A stretch of 64,000 nucleotides of DNA, taken from contig SLTJ01000041.1 in NCBI GenBank assembly GCA_004347685.1, positions 1 to 64,000 of the forward strand. The letters are read 5' to 3'. The notes under the pieces are model-generated. The model was given only the letters and a program-made list of their open reading frames with translations, did not search any database and was not told the DNA's origin. The stretch's first letter is position 1, and every line of letters starts with the position of its first letter. This DNA is from Clostridia bacterium (GTDB lineage Bacteria > Bacillota > DSM-521 > Neomoorellales > SLTJ01). The position numbers were made by a program, and so were the translations under genes. Of the stretch, positions 16,928 to 28,241 are shown in pieces.

Positions 16928-17986
16928 TTAACTCAGGGCCAGGGCCACAATGGCCTCCTTATCCGCCGCCACCGTCTGCGGCTTCTCCACCTGGGATAGG
17001 GCCGTATCCGGGTCCTTGAGGCCATTGCCGGTTAAGACGCACACCACCGTGGCGCCAGGCGGGAACAGCCCGGCGCGGGCCTGTTTCAGCAGCCCGGCTA
17101 CCGAAGCCGCTGAGGCGGGCTCGGTAAAAACCCCTTCCCTGGCCGCCAGCTCCTTCTGGGCCGCCAGTATCTCCGCATCGCTGACATCACTAATCAGGCC
17201 GCCGGATTCGGCCGCGGCGGCCACTGCTTTCTGCCAGCTTGCCGGATTGCCGATGCGGATGGCCGTGGCCACCGTTTCCGGGTTGGGGATGGGGCAGCCG
17301 CGGACTATGGGATTGGCTCCTTCCGCTTGGAAACCGAGCATCCGTGGCCGGCTGTTGATCTTGCCCCGCTGGTGATACTCCTTGAACCCCTGCCAGTAGG
17401 CGCTGATGTTCCCGGCGTTACCTACCGGAATGGTCACAAAATCAGGACTCCGGCCCAGGGCGTCGCAAACCTCAAAAGCGGCCGTTTTTTGGCCCTCAAG
17501 GCGAAAAGGATTAAGGGAGTTCACCAAGGTTATGGGGTAACTGGACGTGATCTCCCGCACCATGGCCAGAGCCGCATCGAAGTTCCCGGCGATGGAAACC
17601 ACCCGGGCTCCGTAGATCAAGGCCTGAGCCAGTTTCCCCAGGGCCACGTTCCCGGCCGGGATCAACACGGTGCACTTCAACCCGCAATGAGCCGCATAGG
17701 CAGCAGCCGAGGCCGAAGTATTACCGGTGGAGGCACACATAATGGCTTGGGCCCCGTCCTCCATGGCCCTGGCCACGGCCAGCACCATGCCGCGGTCCTT
17801 AAAGGAGCCGGTCGGGTTGGCGCCTTCGTATTTGAGATAGACTTCCAGCCCGGTTTGCCGGGAAAAGTACGGCGCCGGGATCAAGGGGGTATTGCCTTCC
17901 AGCAGAGTGAGGCGCGGTGTTTTGGGGGTCACCGGCAGGTAATCCTCATACGCCGCAATCACTCCCGGCCAGGAATTCATTGCCAT
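16928..17986 (-). CDS. thrC: Threonine synthase
   Basis: PLP enzyme converting O-phosphohomoserine to threonine. The 352 residues belong to the shorter bacterial class. The PLP lysine is in [11 protein letters not shown] near residue 60, [16 protein letters not shown] binds the cofactor, and [15 protein letters not shown] is conserved. It overlaps the end of hom by ten bases. Homoserine kinase (thrB), which makes its substrate, is not seen in the window. Confidence 0.95.
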   Translation of the reverse strand: MAMNSWPGVIAAYEDYLPVTPKTPRLTLLEGNTPLIPAPYFSRQTGLEVYLKYEGANPTGSFKDRGMVLAVARAMEDGAQAIMCASTGNTSASAAAYAAHCGLKCTVLIPAGNVALGKLAQALIYGARVVSIAGNFDAALAMVREITSSYPITLVNSLNPFRLEGQKTAAFEVCDALGRSPDFVTIPVGNAGNISAYWQGFKEYHQRGKINSRPRMLGFQAEGANPIVRGCPIPNPETVATAIRIGNPASWQKAVAAAAESGGLISDVSDAEILAAQKELAAREGVFTEPASAASVAGLLKQARAGLFPPGATVVCVLTGNGLKDPDTALSQVEKPQTVAADKEAIVALALS

Positions 17987-19305
17987 TCCTCCTCCACGCG
18001 AATGGCGTTCTCGATACGCCTCACCACCGGCAGTCCGGCAATAACGGACAGGGCCCGGCGGAAATCTTCCTCCTTCACCTCATGGGTGACCAGCACCAGC
18101 TCTGCCAGCCCATCCACCGTCTTCTTCTGGATAACCGAGGCCAGGCTCACCCCGTGATCGCCAAATACGCCGGCGATCCTGGCCAGAACCCCCGGCTGGT
18201 CCTGTACCGTCAGCCGCAGGTAGTACTTGCACCTGACATCGCCCATGGGCCGGATCGGCCGGCGGTCAGCCCCGGGATAGGAAATGCGGCTGCAGCTTCC
18301 ATGCCTGATGTTGGCCACAGCCTCAACGATATCGCCGACCACGGCGCTGGCGGTGGGCATCTGACCGGCCCCGGGCCCATAAAACATAGTCTGGCCAACA
18401 GCATCGCCGCGAACGAAGATGGCATTAAAAACGTCATTTACTGCGGCCAGGGGATGCCCCTGGGGCAGGAAGGCGGGGTGCACCCTGGCCTCTACCTCTC
18501 CCTCCACCTGGCGGGCAATGGCCAGCAGCTTCAGGGTATAGCCCAGCTCGTTGCCGTAAGCGATATCGGCAGGCGTAACCCCGGTTATCCCCTCCACGTA
18601 CACATCATCATAAGTGACTATAGTATCAAAGGCTATCGAGGCTAAAATCGCGATTTTCCGGGCGGCATCGTCTCCACCCACGTCGGCCCGGGGATCGGCT
18701 TCCGCATATCCCAGGGCCTGGGCTTCGGCCAGGGCGGCATGGAAATCCTGGCCGCCGGCGGACATCCGCGTCAGGATAAAGTTGGTTGTCCCGTTAACAA
18801 CGCCCATTACCTCGTACAGCCTGTTCCCGGCCAAACCTTCCCGGATGGGGTGAATGACCGGAATGCCACCGCCGACGCTGGCCTCAAAGAGCAGGTCCAC
18901 CCGGTGCTCTCCGGCCAGGGCATAGAGCTCCGGCCCGTATACAGCCAGCACATCCTTGTTGGCCGTGACTACGCTTTTCCCCCGGGCCAAAGCCCGGGAG
19001 ATATACTCCCTGGCCGGGTGAAGTCCGCCCATGAGTTCTACGACCACGGCAATACGGTCATCCTCCAGGATGTCAGCCGGATCAACGGCCAAAAGACCAC
19101 GGGCCACCTCGACCTGCCGGGGCTTACTGGGATCTCGCACCAGGATCTTGCTTATCTCAACGGCCACCCCCAGCTTCTGTCGTATCTTTTCCTGGTTGGC
19201 CGCAAGTAACCGCACCACCCCGCCACCTACCGTTCCCAGCCCCATCAGGCCAACGGCCACCGTTTCTTCCGCCAATTCGTCTCCCTCCGCGCTTGTGCTA
19301 ACCAA
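17977..19305 (-). CDS. hom: Homoserine dehydrogenase
   Basis: NAD(P)H-dependent reduction of aspartate semialdehyde to homoserine, the branch point to threonine and methionine. The 442 residues contain an N-terminal Rossmann motif [13 protein letters not shown], the central catalytic domain with [12 protein letters not shown], and a C-terminal ACT domain (about 360-430, [20 protein letters not shown]) for threonine feedback. Sits between metX and thrC, serving both branches. Confidence 0.95.
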   Translation of the reverse strand: MVSTSAEGDELAEETVAVGLMGLGTVGGGVVRLLAANQEKIRQKLGVAVEISKILVRDPSKPRQVEVARGLLAVDPADILEDDRIAVVVELMGGLHPAREYISRALARGKSVVTANKDVLAVYGPELYALAGEHRVDLLFEASVGGGIPVIHPIREGLAGNRLYEVMGVVNGTTNFILTRMSAGGQDFHAALAEAQALGYAEADPRADVGGDDAARKIAILASIAFDTIVTYDDVYVEGITGVTPADIAYGNELGYTLKLLAIARQVEGEVEARVHPAFLPQGHPLAAVNDVFNAIFVRGDAVGQTMFYGPGAGQMPTASAVVGDIVEAVANIRHGSCSRISYPGADRRPIRPMGDVRCKYYLRLTVQDQPGVLARIAGVFGDHGVSLASVIQKKTVDGLAELVLVTHEVKEEDFRRALSVIAGLPVVRRIENAIRVEEEWQ

Positions 19306-19343
19306 TTATAGCATTAGGTCGCAAGCCATAGCAATACCTGTCT

Positions 19344-20483
19344 TCAGTCAGGCGTGAGTATCTCCAGGAAATCCTCGATAATGCGCTCCAACTGGGCAAA
19401 CTCGATCAAGAAAGCATCGTGACCGAAAGGGGAATCTATTTCCGCGTAGTAGGCAGGCAAGCCCAAACGCTGCCGGATTTCCACAATCTCCTTCTGCTGG
19501 TAGGTTGGATAGAGGAAATCCGAACTAATTCCCACCATGAGCACCGGCACTCTGGCCCGGGCCAGGGCATCCTCATAAGCAGGATAGCCCTGGCTGACAT
19601 CGTGTAAGTCCATGGCCCGGGTGAGATAAAGGTAAGTATTGGCGTCAAACCTGGTCACCAACTTGCGTCCCTGGTAGTGCAGGTAGTTCTCCACCTCAAA
19701 CTCGCCGCTCCAACGGTAACGGTCGGCGTCTCTGCGGCCGGCGAAGGTCCGCCCGAACTTAAAGCTCCAGGACACATCGCTCTTATACGTGATCGTCCCG
19801 ATCATCCGCGCCAGCCCCAGCCCCCTGGCCGGCCCTGGACCCGGATAATAGTCCCCCTGCTGCCAGTCTGGGTCCTGGGTGATGGCCAGGCGCTGCACCT
19901 CGTTATAAGCGATACCCTGGGCGGAAAGGCGGCCTGGAGCCGCCACCGGGATGGCGGACCGGAGCATCTCCGGGAAGGTGACCGCCCACTCCAAGGCCTG
20001 CATCCCGCCCATGGAGCCACCGGAGACAGTAACCAATTGCTCCACCCCGAGGTGCCGCAGCAGTTCCCGCTGTACCCGCACCATGTCGCGGATAGTCACC
20101 AGGGGGAAGCGCATACCGTAGGGCTTGCCGGTGGACGGATCCTGGCTTCCGGGGCCGGTAGTCCCGTAGCAGCCGCCCAGGACATTGGTGCAAATGACAT
20201 AGTACCTGTCGGTGTCAAAGGCCCGACCCGGCCCGATGAGGGGATCCCACCAGCCGGGTACCCGGTCTGCTTCCGTGGATTTGCCGGCCGCGTGCGCATC
20301 CCCGGTCAAGGCGTGCAGGATCAAGATGGCGTTATCCCGGTCCGGGGAGAGTTGCCCGTAGGTCTCATAAGCCACCACAATGGGAGAAAGGCGCTCCGAG
20401 CTTGCGAGCACGAATTCCCCGGGTGGAGCAACCACAGTAAGGCTATTCCTTTCTACCAGACCTGCACCGGGCATAAACCTCAC
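19344..20483 (-). CDS. metX: Homoserine O-acetyltransferase
   Basis: Activates homoserine for methionine synthesis. The 379-residue alpha/beta-hydrolase fold carries the nucleophile Ser in VSGGSMGGMQALEWA, with Asp and His of the triad near the C-terminus (GISSDFLYP and FGHDAFL). Family members can use acetyl- or succinyl-CoA; the acyl donor is not decided here. Follows metY by 15 bases under the SAM riboswitch. Confidence 0.92.
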   Translation of the reverse strand: MRFMPGAGLVERNSLTVVAPPGEFVLASSERLSPIVVAYETYGQLSPDRDNAILILHALTGDAHAAGKSTEADRVPGWWDPLIGPGRAFDTDRYYVICTNVLGGCYGTTGPGSQDPSTGKPYGMRFPLVTIRDMVRVQRELLRHLGVEQLVTVSGGSMGGMQALEWAVTFPEMLRSAIPVAAPGRLSAQGIAYNEVQRLAITQDPDWQQGDYYPGPGPARGLGLARMIGTITYKSDVSWSFKFGRTFAGRRDADRYRWSGEFEVENYLHYQGRKLVTRFDANTYLYLTRAMDLHDVSQGYPAYEDALARARVPVLMVGISSDFLYPTYQQKEIVEIRQRLGLPAYYAEIDSPFGHDAFLIEFAQLERIIEDFLEILTPD

Positions 20484-20498
20484 CCATTCCGCAATTCT

Positions 20499-21785
<1,287 letters not shown>

Positions 21786-21840
21786 TTATGGTAATTTGAG
21801 ATATGATGGGAGCCGCGAGTGGGCCCTGTTATTCTAGGGC

Positions 21841-21871
21841 AAAATAAAATCCTCTTCTGAGGAAAGAGGAT
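21841..21871 (-). terminator. Terminator of the SAM riboswitch
   Basis: ATCCTCTT and AAGAGGAT form an eight-pair stem with a seven-base loop followed by UUUAUUUU on the minus strand, between aptamer and metY. This is the expression platform. Confidence 0.85.
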
Positions 21872-21889
21872 AGGAAAAGTTCGGACCTA

Positions 21890-21996
21890 CCTCTTATCTC
21901 TCAGGAAAGTTCGTCCTGCAGGAGTTGGCACCTTTCCCGTTCGGGATGGTTGCCGGGTTTCATCGGGCCAGTCCCTCCACCACTCTCGATAAGGGT
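21890..21996 (-). promoter_or_regulatory. SAM-I riboswitch (S-box)
   Basis: Conserved blocks are present on the minus strand: CTTATCGAGAG, GGAGGGACTGGCCCGATGAA followed by ACCCGGCAACC, GGTGCCAA and CTGAGAGATAAG, which closes the P1 stem. It should stop transcription of metY-metX-hom-thrC-lysC when S-adenosylmethionine is abundant. Confidence 0.96.
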
Positions 21997-22028
21997 AAAC
22001 CTATCTATTTAGTTATGCAGCAGGAATA

Positions 22029-22058
22029 ATAATAAGCCATGGCCCGCCTGTTTGTCAA
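22029..22058 (-). promoter_or_regulatory. Sigma-A promoter upstream of the SAM riboswitch
   Basis: On the minus strand TTGACA (22053-22058) and TATTAT (22029-22034) are 18 bases apart and precede the aptamer by about 30 bases. Confidence 0.7.
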
Positions 22059-22076
22059 CAAAAAATTTTGGTCTGG

Positions 22077-22907
22077 TTACACTCTTTCCCTGTCCTCGGC
22101 CTCTCCCCGACCGTCTCCTGGCAGTTCCAAGGTTAGCGGCCCGAGTCTGCCCCGGGAAAAATCCTCTACCAGGAGCCTGGCCGCTCGGGAAGTATCCGGG
22201 ATGCCCCCCGGCCCGAGAAAACCCCGCTTGCGGGCCAAGGCGGCCAGCCGGTCCTCCGGCGTCGCCAGCGGAGACGCCATCTCTGCGCCGTAAACATCTA
22301 CCCTTTCTCCCGGCAGCAAACTCAGGAGCCAGCGGGCCGTTTCCCAACTGTCGGCCTCGTTCTGGGGCAATATCCCCACCGCGCTTAAACGAAGCCGCCT
22401 CTCCCCGTCCACTCCCCCTGCTCCCAGCAGCCCGGGCGTATCCAGCAGCTCCAGACCCGGGGCTATCCGCACCCACTGCACCCCGCGGGTAATACCCGGA
22501 CGCCGGCCCACCCTGACCACCGACCGGCCGATAAGCCGGTTGAGGAGTGAGGACTTCCCCACATTGGGCAGACCCACCACCATGGCTCGAGGCGCCCGCT
22601 GCCATTTCTTCGGGCGGGAAGCCGCCGCCTCCATCACCAGCCGGCGGCAGTTTCTTATCCCCTCGCCCCGGACGGCGCTGGCTGACGCGGACAGCAGTCC
22701 TCCGGCCCGCCAGTGCTCCATCCAGGCCCGAGTTTTCTCCGGCTCGGCCAGGTCCGCCTTATTCAAAACCAGCAGGTGGCCGCGGCGGGAACGCGCCAAC
22801 AGGTGCCTTACCTCCACGCCTCGTCCCGTGGCCGGCAGCCTGGCATCCACGACCTCAATGATCACGTCCACGAGACGAAGCCATTGGCCCAGGTCCATGC
22901 CGTTCAA
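22077..22907 (-). CDS. rbgA: Ribosome biogenesis GTPase, RbgA/YlqF
   Basis: Circularly permuted GTPase needed for late 50S subunit assembly. In the 276 residues the G4 motif LNKADL (about 49) comes before G1 GLPNVGKSS (about 113), G2 PGITRG and G3 DTPG, the order that defines the family. The C-terminal segment should bind rRNA. It lies next to lepB (four-base overlap) and rplS, the usual place. Confidence 0.92.
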   Translation of the reverse strand: MNGMDLGQWLRLVDVIIEVVDARLPATGRGVEVRHLLARSRRGHLLVLNKADLAEPEKTRAWMEHWRAGGLLSASASAVRGEGIRNCRRLVMEAAASRPKKWQRAPRAMVVGLPNVGKSSLLNRLIGRSVVRVGRRPGITRGVQWVRIAPGLELLDTPGLLGAGGVDGERRLRLSAVGILPQNEADSWETARWLLSLLPGERVDVYGAEMASPLATPEDRLAALARKRGFLGPGGIPDTSRAARLLVEDFSRGRLGPLTLELPGDGRGEAEDRERV

Positions 22908-23449
22908 GGCCCGATCAGCCGGAATCTACCCGGCGGCCAAAACAGCAGCACTGCCTTGCCCAGGACGTTTCCTTCTGGCAACAGGCCCCAAACCCGGCTG
23001 TCCTCGCTGTTATTGCGGTTGTCGCCGAGGACAAAGAAACTGCCAGGCGGTATGGTTACGGGGCCAAAGTCGTGCATGTATACGTTATCAGGCAGGTACT
23101 GTTCCGGTACAGGCTGGCCGTTGACATACAAACGGTTATCTTCAATCCTGACCGTATCCCCGCCCATCGCCACCAGACGCTTGATATACACCAGGCGGGG
23201 ATTGGGCGGGTAGCGAAAGACAATAACATCCTCCCGCTGAGGCTCGGAAAACCGGTAACTCAACTTACTTACTATGATCCTGTCGCCGGGCTGCAGGGTG
23301 GGTTCCATGGAACCGGAAGGGATAACAAAGGGCTCAAAAAGAAAAAGGCGGATAACCATAGCCAGGGCCAGCGCGATTATTACCGCTTCCAGTAAATCGA
23401 GCCAGCCCGAAGACTTTTGCGCCTCTTCTGCTTGCCTGGTATCCTCCAT
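22904..23449 (-). CDS. lepB: Signal peptidase I
   Basis: Removes signal peptides from exported proteins at the outer face of the membrane. The 181 residues have a single N-terminal membrane segment (about 20-40, LLEAVIIALALAMVIRLFLF). The catalytic Ser is in IPSGSMEPTLQPGD and the general-base Lys in YIKRLVAMGGD. Box E is VLGDNRNNSEDSR. Normal length for the Gram-positive type. Confidence 0.95.
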   Translation of the reverse strand: MEDTRQAEEAQKSSGWLDLLEAVIIALALAMVIRLFLFEPFVIPSGSMEPTLQPGDRIIVSKLSYRFSEPQREDVIVFRYPPNPRLVYIKRLVAMGGDTVRIEDNRLYVNGQPVPEQYLPDNVYMHDFGPVTIPPGSFFVLGDNRNNSEDSRVWGLLPEGNVLGKAVLLFWPPGRFRLIGP

Positions 23450-23460
23450 TGTTAAGATCC

Positions 23461-23802
23461 CTACTTGTCTTCTTTGACTTTGGCGGCCTTGCCCTGCCGT
23501 TCCCGCAGATAATACAGTTTCGCCCGCCGTACCTTTCCCCGGCGCAGGACCTCAATCTTCTCCAGCCGGGGCGAATGCACGAGAAACGTCCTTTCTACCC
23601 CCACCCCGTACGAAACCCGGCGCACGGTAAATGTCTCCTGCGAACCGCTGCCGCTCCTCTTGATGACGGTCCCGGCAAAGGCCTGTACCCGCTCGCGCCC
23701 GCCTTCGACTATGCGGACGTGTACCCGCACCGTATCTCCCGGGCGAAAAGCCGGAATATCTTTACGCATCTGGGCTCTGGCTACTGTCAGTAATGCATCC
23801 AT
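23461..23802 (-). CDS. rplS: Ribosomal protein L19
   Basis: Large-subunit protein at the 30S-50S interface. The 113 residues include [27 protein letters not shown] and the tail [19 protein letters not shown], all standard. Located downstream of trmD as in most bacteria. Confidence 0.97.
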   Translation of the reverse strand: MDALLTVARAQMRKDIPAFRPGDTVRVHVRIVEGGRERVQAFAGTVIKRSGSGSQETFTVRRVSYGVGVERTFLVHSPRLEKIEVLRRGKVRRAKLYYLRERQGKAAKVKEDK

Positions 23803-23882
23803 AACTGCTGCTCCTTTCTGTCCCCTTTAGCAAACGCCAGGCCTGATTATAACACAATGGGCGCCGCGAGACAATGAGTTCC

Positions 23883-24599
23883 TTAGGCCCCTTCTTCGCC
23901 CTCTCCCCCGCCGCCGGCCGGTAACTGCTGGCCGCCAAGCAAATCCGGCCTTCTCGCCAGAGTACGCCGGACCGCCTGCTCCCGTCGCCACCTGGCCACC
24001 TCCTGATGGTTGCCGGATAGCAATACTTCCGGGACCTTCATCCCCCGAAAGTCGCGCGGCCGCGTATACTGCGGGTATTCCAGCAGGCCGTGGCTGAAGC
24101 TCTCTTCTTCCAGTGAAGCAGACGCCCCCAGCACCTCCGGGATCAACCTGACCACCGCGTCCACCACGACCATGGCCGGCAATTCGCCCCCGGTGAGGAT
24201 GTAGTCGCCAATGGAAATCTCCTCGTCCACCAGGTATTCCCGAATCCGCTCGTCCAGTCCTTCGTAGTGACCGCAGATAAGAACCAGGTGCGGGCAGGTC
24301 GCCAGTTCCCGCACCTTTTCCTGACGCAACAAGCTCCCCTGCGGGGAAAGAAGAATTACGCGCGAATTCTCCCGCCGCACCGCCTCGGTGGCCAGAAAAA
24401 CCGGCTCCGGTCGCATCACCATCCCGGCGCCGCCGCCGTAAGGGTAGTCGTCCACGGATCCATGCCTGTCAGGCGAGTAATCACGGATATTGACCAGGAC
24501 GATGTCCACCAGGCCTTTTTCCCTGGCTCTCTTTATTATGCTTTCAGTCAAGGGACCGGTAAACATTTGCGGGAAGATGGTCAGGATGTCAATGCGCAT
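23883..24599 (-). CDS. trmD: tRNA (guanine37-N1)-methyltransferase
   Basis: SPOUT-class knotted methyltransferase that makes m1G37 in tRNAs with G36 and prevents frameshifting; it acts on the tRNA-Pro(GGG) type encoded in this window. The 238 residues contain [29 protein letters not shown] and the SAM-binding knot [20 protein letters not shown]. Adjacent to rimM by five bases. Confidence 0.97.
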   Translation of the reverse strand: MRIDILTIFPQMFTGPLTESIIKRAREKGLVDIVLVNIRDYSPDRHGSVDDYPYGGGAGMVMRPEPVFLATEAVRRENSRVILLSPQGSLLRQEKVRELATCPHLVLICGHYEGLDERIREYLVDEEISIGDYILTGGELPAMVVVDAVVRLIPEVLGASASLEEESFSHGLLEYPQYTRPRDFRGMKVPEVLLSGNHQEVARWRREQAVRRTLARRPDLLGGQQLPAGGGGEGEEGA

Positions 24600-24604
24600 G
24601 GGCC

Positions 24605-25126
24605 CTATTCCAACAAACCCGGCAACGGATCAATGATCATTTTCTCCCCGTCCAGGTCCACCTCTTTGATAACTTCCCGGATGGCGGGCAGGAGAATCTC
24701 CTTGTTCGTCCTGTCGTCCGCCACCACGTAAACGTCGTTGGCCCCGGTAGACAGCACATCCTTCAGCCGGCCCAGCAGTTCTCCCTCCACGGTATATACC
24801 GGCAGGCCAACGAGCTGAAAAACATAGTAATGACCCTCCGGTAGAGGCACCACCTCCTCCGGGGGGATCTCGATCAGCCCGCCTCGCAGGGTGGCTGCCG
24901 CCTCGCGGTCGCTGACCCCGACAAATCGAATGATAATCGTGTGGCCCTGCAGCACCCGGCACTGCTCTACCGTATACGGCCGCGGCTCCCCCCCGAGCCT
25001 CACCCGCACCGTTTCCAGCCGGTAGAAGCGCTCGGGAAAATCAGTCAGGGGCCGCACCTTCACCTCGCCATGAACACCGTGCGGGCCGAGGATCTCGCCA
25101 ACGGCTATATACCCCTCTGGCTTCAT
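24605..25126 (-). CDS. rimM: 16S rRNA processing protein RimM
   Basis: Assembly factor for the 30S head. The 173 residues include [20 protein letters not shown] at the N-terminus and the PRC-barrel domain with [16 protein letters not shown] and [13 protein letters not shown]. Its start overlaps the end of khpA by four bases. Confidence 0.95.
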   Translation of the reverse strand: MKPEGYIAVGEILGPHGVHGEVKVRPLTDFPERFYRLETVRVRLGGEPRPYTVEQCRVLQGHTIIIRFVGVSDREAAATLRGGLIEIPPEEVVPLPEGHYYVFQLVGLPVYTVEGELLGRLKDVLSTGANDVYVVADDRTNKEILLPAIREVIKEVDLDGEKMIIDPLPGLLE

Positions 25127-25353
25127 TGGACTATCTCGACCACAACCCTCTTTCCCAGCTTACCGCCGGCACTCCTGACCACTGTCCGTATTGCTCTGGC
25201 CACCCGCCCCTGTTTGCCGATAACCTTGCCCATGTCCTCCGCAGCCACCCGCAATTCCAGGACGATAGCGTTTTCCTTTTCTTCCTGGTTAACCTGCACG
25301 GCGTCCGGGTTATCTACCAGGGCCCTGGCCAGTATCTCCAGCAACTCTTTCAT
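25123..25353 (-). CDS. khpA: KH-domain RNA-binding protein
   Basis: 76-residue single KH domain with the GKQGR loop (MGKVIGKQGRVARAIRTVV), the YlqC/KhpA family. In other Firmicutes it partners with KhpB (Jag) and affects small RNAs and cell division. It sits in the conserved rpsP-khpA-rimM-trmD order. Confidence 0.92.
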   Translation of the reverse strand: MKELLEILARALVDNPDAVQVNQEEKENAIVLELRVAAEDMGKVIGKQGRVARAIRTVVRSAGGKLGKRVVVEIVQ

Positions 25354-25358
25354 GGATG

Positions 25359-25631
25359 CTAAGCTCCTTCATCAACTGCCTGCCGCCCCAAGGTAATCCC
25401 GGCCTTTTTCAAGAGTGACCGCACGGTATCCGTGGGTTGGGCGCCGGCCTTCAGCCAGTAAAGAGCCTTCTCTTGATCTATTTTGATCTGAGGCGGGTTT
25501 TTCGCCGGGTCATAATAACCTATTTCGGCAACGAAACGGCCATCCCTGGGTGAACGAGTATCAGCCACCACCACCCGGTAAAAAGGTCTCTTTTTGGCTC
25601 CCATCCGGCGCAAACGAATAGCTACTGCCAA
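25359..25631 (-). CDS. rpsP: Ribosomal protein S16
   Basis: 90 residues starting [20 protein letters not shown] with [11 protein letters not shown], the family signatures. Small-subunit assembly protein. Follows ffh by about 56 bases. Confidence 0.97.
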   Translation of the reverse strand: MAVAIRLRRMGAKKRPFYRVVVADTRSPRDGRFVAEIGYYDPAKNPPQIKIDQEKALYWLKAGAQPTDTVRSLLKKAGITLGRQAVDEGA

Positions 25632-25687
25632 TTATCTCTACCTCCATTTTCCTCATTACTCCTAGGGGCCCTGCGCGACGTGCAGGT

Positions 25688-27031
25688 CTAATGAACAAAG
25701 GGCAGGTTCAGCCCCCGTTTTCCCTTGGCGCCACCCTGGGCGAGTTGCTTCATGAGTCTCCTGGCTTCCTCAAACTGGTGCAAGAGGCGGTTAATGTCCT
25801 GGACCTTGGTCCCGCTGCCCCGGGCAATCCGCCGCTTGCGGCTGCCGTTGATTATCTCCGGGCGCGTCCGCTCCTGCGGGGTCATGGAGCAGATGATGGC
25901 TTCCACGCGCACCAGCTCCTTCTCGTCCACGTCCGCTTTTCGCAATTCCTTGCCTAGCCCCACGCCGGGCAGCATATTGACAATATCCTGCACGGATCCC
26001 ATCTTGCGCATCTGCCGGAGCTGGTCGCGAAAATCTTCCAGCGTAAAATCCTGGTGGCGCAGCTTCGCCTGGAGCTCCCTGGCCTGCTGGGTATCCACGG
26101 TCTCCTGGGCTTTTTCAATCAGGCTGAGGACATCCCCCATCCCTAGAATACGGGAAGCCATGCGGTCCGGGAAAAATGGCTCCAGGGCGTCGAGTTTTTC
26201 CCCTAAGCCGACAAATTTGATCGGGCACCCGGCCACCTGGGTAACAGATAGGGCAGCCCCACCCCGGGCATCGCCATCGAGCTTAGTCAGGATGGCGCCG
26301 CTCAGGCCCAAATCCTGGTTAAAAGAACTGGCTACCTGCACCGCATCCTGCCCGGTCATGGCATCTACCACCAGCAAGACTTCGTGGGGACTGACCGCGG
26401 CCTTGATTTCCTGCAGTTCCCGCATCATCTCAGCGTTAATGTGCAGGCGCCCGGCCGTATCCATTATCACTACGTCTATTCCGTCCGCCTCGGCTCGCTC
26501 CACCGCGGCCTGGCAGATGTTCACGGGCGTGGTTCCCGGCGTCCCGGTAAATACCGGCAGCCCTGCCTGTTCGCCCAGGACCTGGAGTTGTTGGACAGCC
26601 GCCGGACGGTAAATATCGGCCGCCACCAGCAGGCAGCGCTTGCCCTTCTTGCCCAGACTCTTGGCCAGCTTGGCCGCGGTGGTGGTCTTGCCGGCCCCCT
26701 GCAGGCCTACCAGCATGATCAACGTCGGCGGCCTGGAGGCCAGGCGCAGCTCGCTCGGCACCCCGCCCATGAGGCGAGCCAGTTCCTCATTCACTATCTT
26801 TATTACTGTCTGGGCCGGGGTCAGACTGTGGAAAACTTCTTCTCCCACCGCCCGAGCCTGCACGGAGGTGATGAAATCCTTGACCACCTTGTAATTGACA
26901 TCAGCCTCCAGTAAGGCTAAGCGGACTTCCCGCAGGGCCGCCTGCACATCGGCTTCGGAAAGCTTGCCGTGGCCCCGCAGCTTCTTAAAGATCCCCTGTA
27001 ATCTGTCGGTGAGATTGCTAAAAGCAGCCAT
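25688..27031 (-). CDS. ffh: Signal recognition particle protein Ffh
   Basis: SRP54 homologue that binds signal sequences and, with FtsY, targets ribosomes to the membrane. The 447 residues contain an N domain (1-95), a G domain with P-loop GLQGAGKTTTAAKLA near 108, DTAGRLH and TKLDGDARGG, and a C-terminal M domain with RKRRIARGSG that binds 4.5S RNA. The ylxM gene that commonly precedes it is absent; a 177-base gap and mtnA lie upstream instead. Confidence 0.97.
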   Translation of the reverse strand: MAAFSNLTDRLQGIFKKLRGHGKLSEADVQAALREVRLALLEADVNYKVVKDFITSVQARAVGEEVFHSLTPAQTVIKIVNEELARLMGGVPSELRLASRPPTLIMLVGLQGAGKTTTAAKLAKSLGKKGKRCLLVAADIYRPAAVQQLQVLGEQAGLPVFTGTPGTTPVNICQAAVERAEADGIDVVIMDTAGRLHINAEMMRELQEIKAAVSPHEVLLVVDAMTGQDAVQVASSFNQDLGLSGAILTKLDGDARGGAALSVTQVAGCPIKFVGLGEKLDALEPFFPDRMASRILGMGDVLSLIEKAQETVDTQQARELQAKLRHQDFTLEDFRDQLRQMRKMGSVQDIVNMLPGVGLGKELRKADVDEKELVRVEAIICSMTPQERTRPEIINGSRKRRIARGSGTKVQDINRLLHQFEEARRLMKQLAQGGAKGKRGLNLPFVH

Positions 27032-27208
27032 AATCTGCTCCCAACCACGCGATATCTTCAGCCGTTCGCCGCCCGACCTCCGACCGGTCTGGAGGCTGAG
27101 CTGAGTAGTTACAGTTTACGATGGGGTCCGGTACTCCCAGTCGGAGTAAAAAACGGTCTCACCCCAGCCGCGGGCCTGGTAAAATACTACGGTAAACTTA
27201 CTTAAAAG

Positions 27209-28225
27209 TCAAGATAGCACCTGGGCCAGCTTTTCCGGGTAAGGCGGGTAAATGACTCCCCTCTCCGTGATAAAGGCTGTCACCAGCGCCGCCGGGGTAG
27301 GGTCAAAGGCCGGGTTATACACTGGGATGGTGGCTGGAACCAACGCTTCTCGGCCCACCCGGCGTACCTCCTCCGGATTACGCTCCTCAATGGGGATATC
27401 CTCAGCGCTGGCGGCCGTCCGGTCAAAGGTGGACAGGGGCGCGGCAACGTAAAAAGGCAGGCGGTGGTAGGCAGCCAGCACGGCCAGGCTGTACGTGCCG
27501 ATCTTGTTAGCCACATCCCCATTGGCAGCGATCCGGTCCGCCCCGGTTATCACCAGATCCACCCGGCCCTGCTGCATCAGATAGCCGGCCATGTTATCCG
27601 TTATCAGGGTTACCGGAATATCATCCTGCTGCAGTTCCCAGGTAGTGAGCCGCGCCCCCTGGAGCCGGGGCCGCGTTTCGCAGGCCCAGACGCACAGGCC
27701 CCGGTCGGCGGCAGCCCGCACCACTCCTAGAGCCGTGCCGTACCCGCTGGTGGCCAGAGAGCCGGCATTACAGATGGTGAGGACGCTGGCCCCGGGCGGT
27801 ACCAACTCCGCGCCGTAGCGGCCGATGGCCCGGTTGGCTTCCAGGTCTTCCCGGTGTATCCTCTCGGCCTCGGCCAGCAAGACGTGGGCCTGCTCCGCCA
27901 GGCCCAGCCCCATGGCTTTTTCCCAGCACCGCTGCATGCGCTCCAGGGCCCAAAAGAGGTTTACTGCGGTAGGCCGGGAGGCGGTCAGGTCAGCCAGGAC
28001 CTGGTCCGGGGAAACATCCTCTCCCCGCAGCCTCTGCTGGCCGGCCATGGCCACGGCATAAGCCGCGGCCACGCCGATGGCCGGAGCCCCCCGCACCTGC
28101 ATTTCCCGAATGGCCGCCACCGCCTGACGGTAATCCGTACAGGCGACATATTTTTCTTCCCAGGGGAGGAGCGTCTGGTCCAGGAGATAGAGTTTGCCGT
28201 CCTCCCAGTAAAGGGTTCGCACCAT
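27209..28225 (-). CDS. mtnA: Methylthioribose-1-phosphate isomerase
   Basis: Converts 5-methylthioribose-1-phosphate to methylthioribulose-1-phosphate in methionine salvage; some homologues act on related ribose phosphates. 338 residues from ATG 28225, chosen because TAGGAGTGAG precedes it and upstream sequence overlaps ftsY. Marks are RGAPAIGVAAAYA, the catalytic Cys in TICNAGSLATSGYGTALG and the Asp in VITGADRIAANGDVANKIGT. It lies between ftsY and ffh with no other salvage gene nearby. Confidence 0.93.
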   Translation of the reverse strand: MVRTLYWEDGKLYLLDQTLLPWEEKYVACTDYRQAVAAIREMQVRGAPAIGVAAAYAVAMAGQQRLRGEDVSPDQVLADLTASRPTAVNLFWALERMQRCWEKAMGLGLAEQAHVLLAEAERIHREDLEANRAIGRYGAELVPPGASVLTICNAGSLATSGYGTALGVVRAAADRGLCVWACETRPRLQGARLTTWELQQDDIPVTLITDNMAGYLMQQGRVDLVITGADRIAANGDVANKIGTYSLAVLAAYHRLPFYVAAPLSTFDRTAASAEDIPIEERNPEEVRRVGREALVPATIPVYNPAFDPTPAALVTAFITERGVIYPPYPEKLAQVLS

Positions 28226-28241
28226 GATCTTTTTCTCACTC

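Noticed and set aside
17327-18645. Long plus-strand frames over thrC and hom
   Set aside because: Antisense shadows of well-supported enzymes.
27032-27208. T-box or other riboswitch upstream of ffh
   Set aside because: Short stems can be drawn, but no T-box core motif or known riboswitch signature is present.
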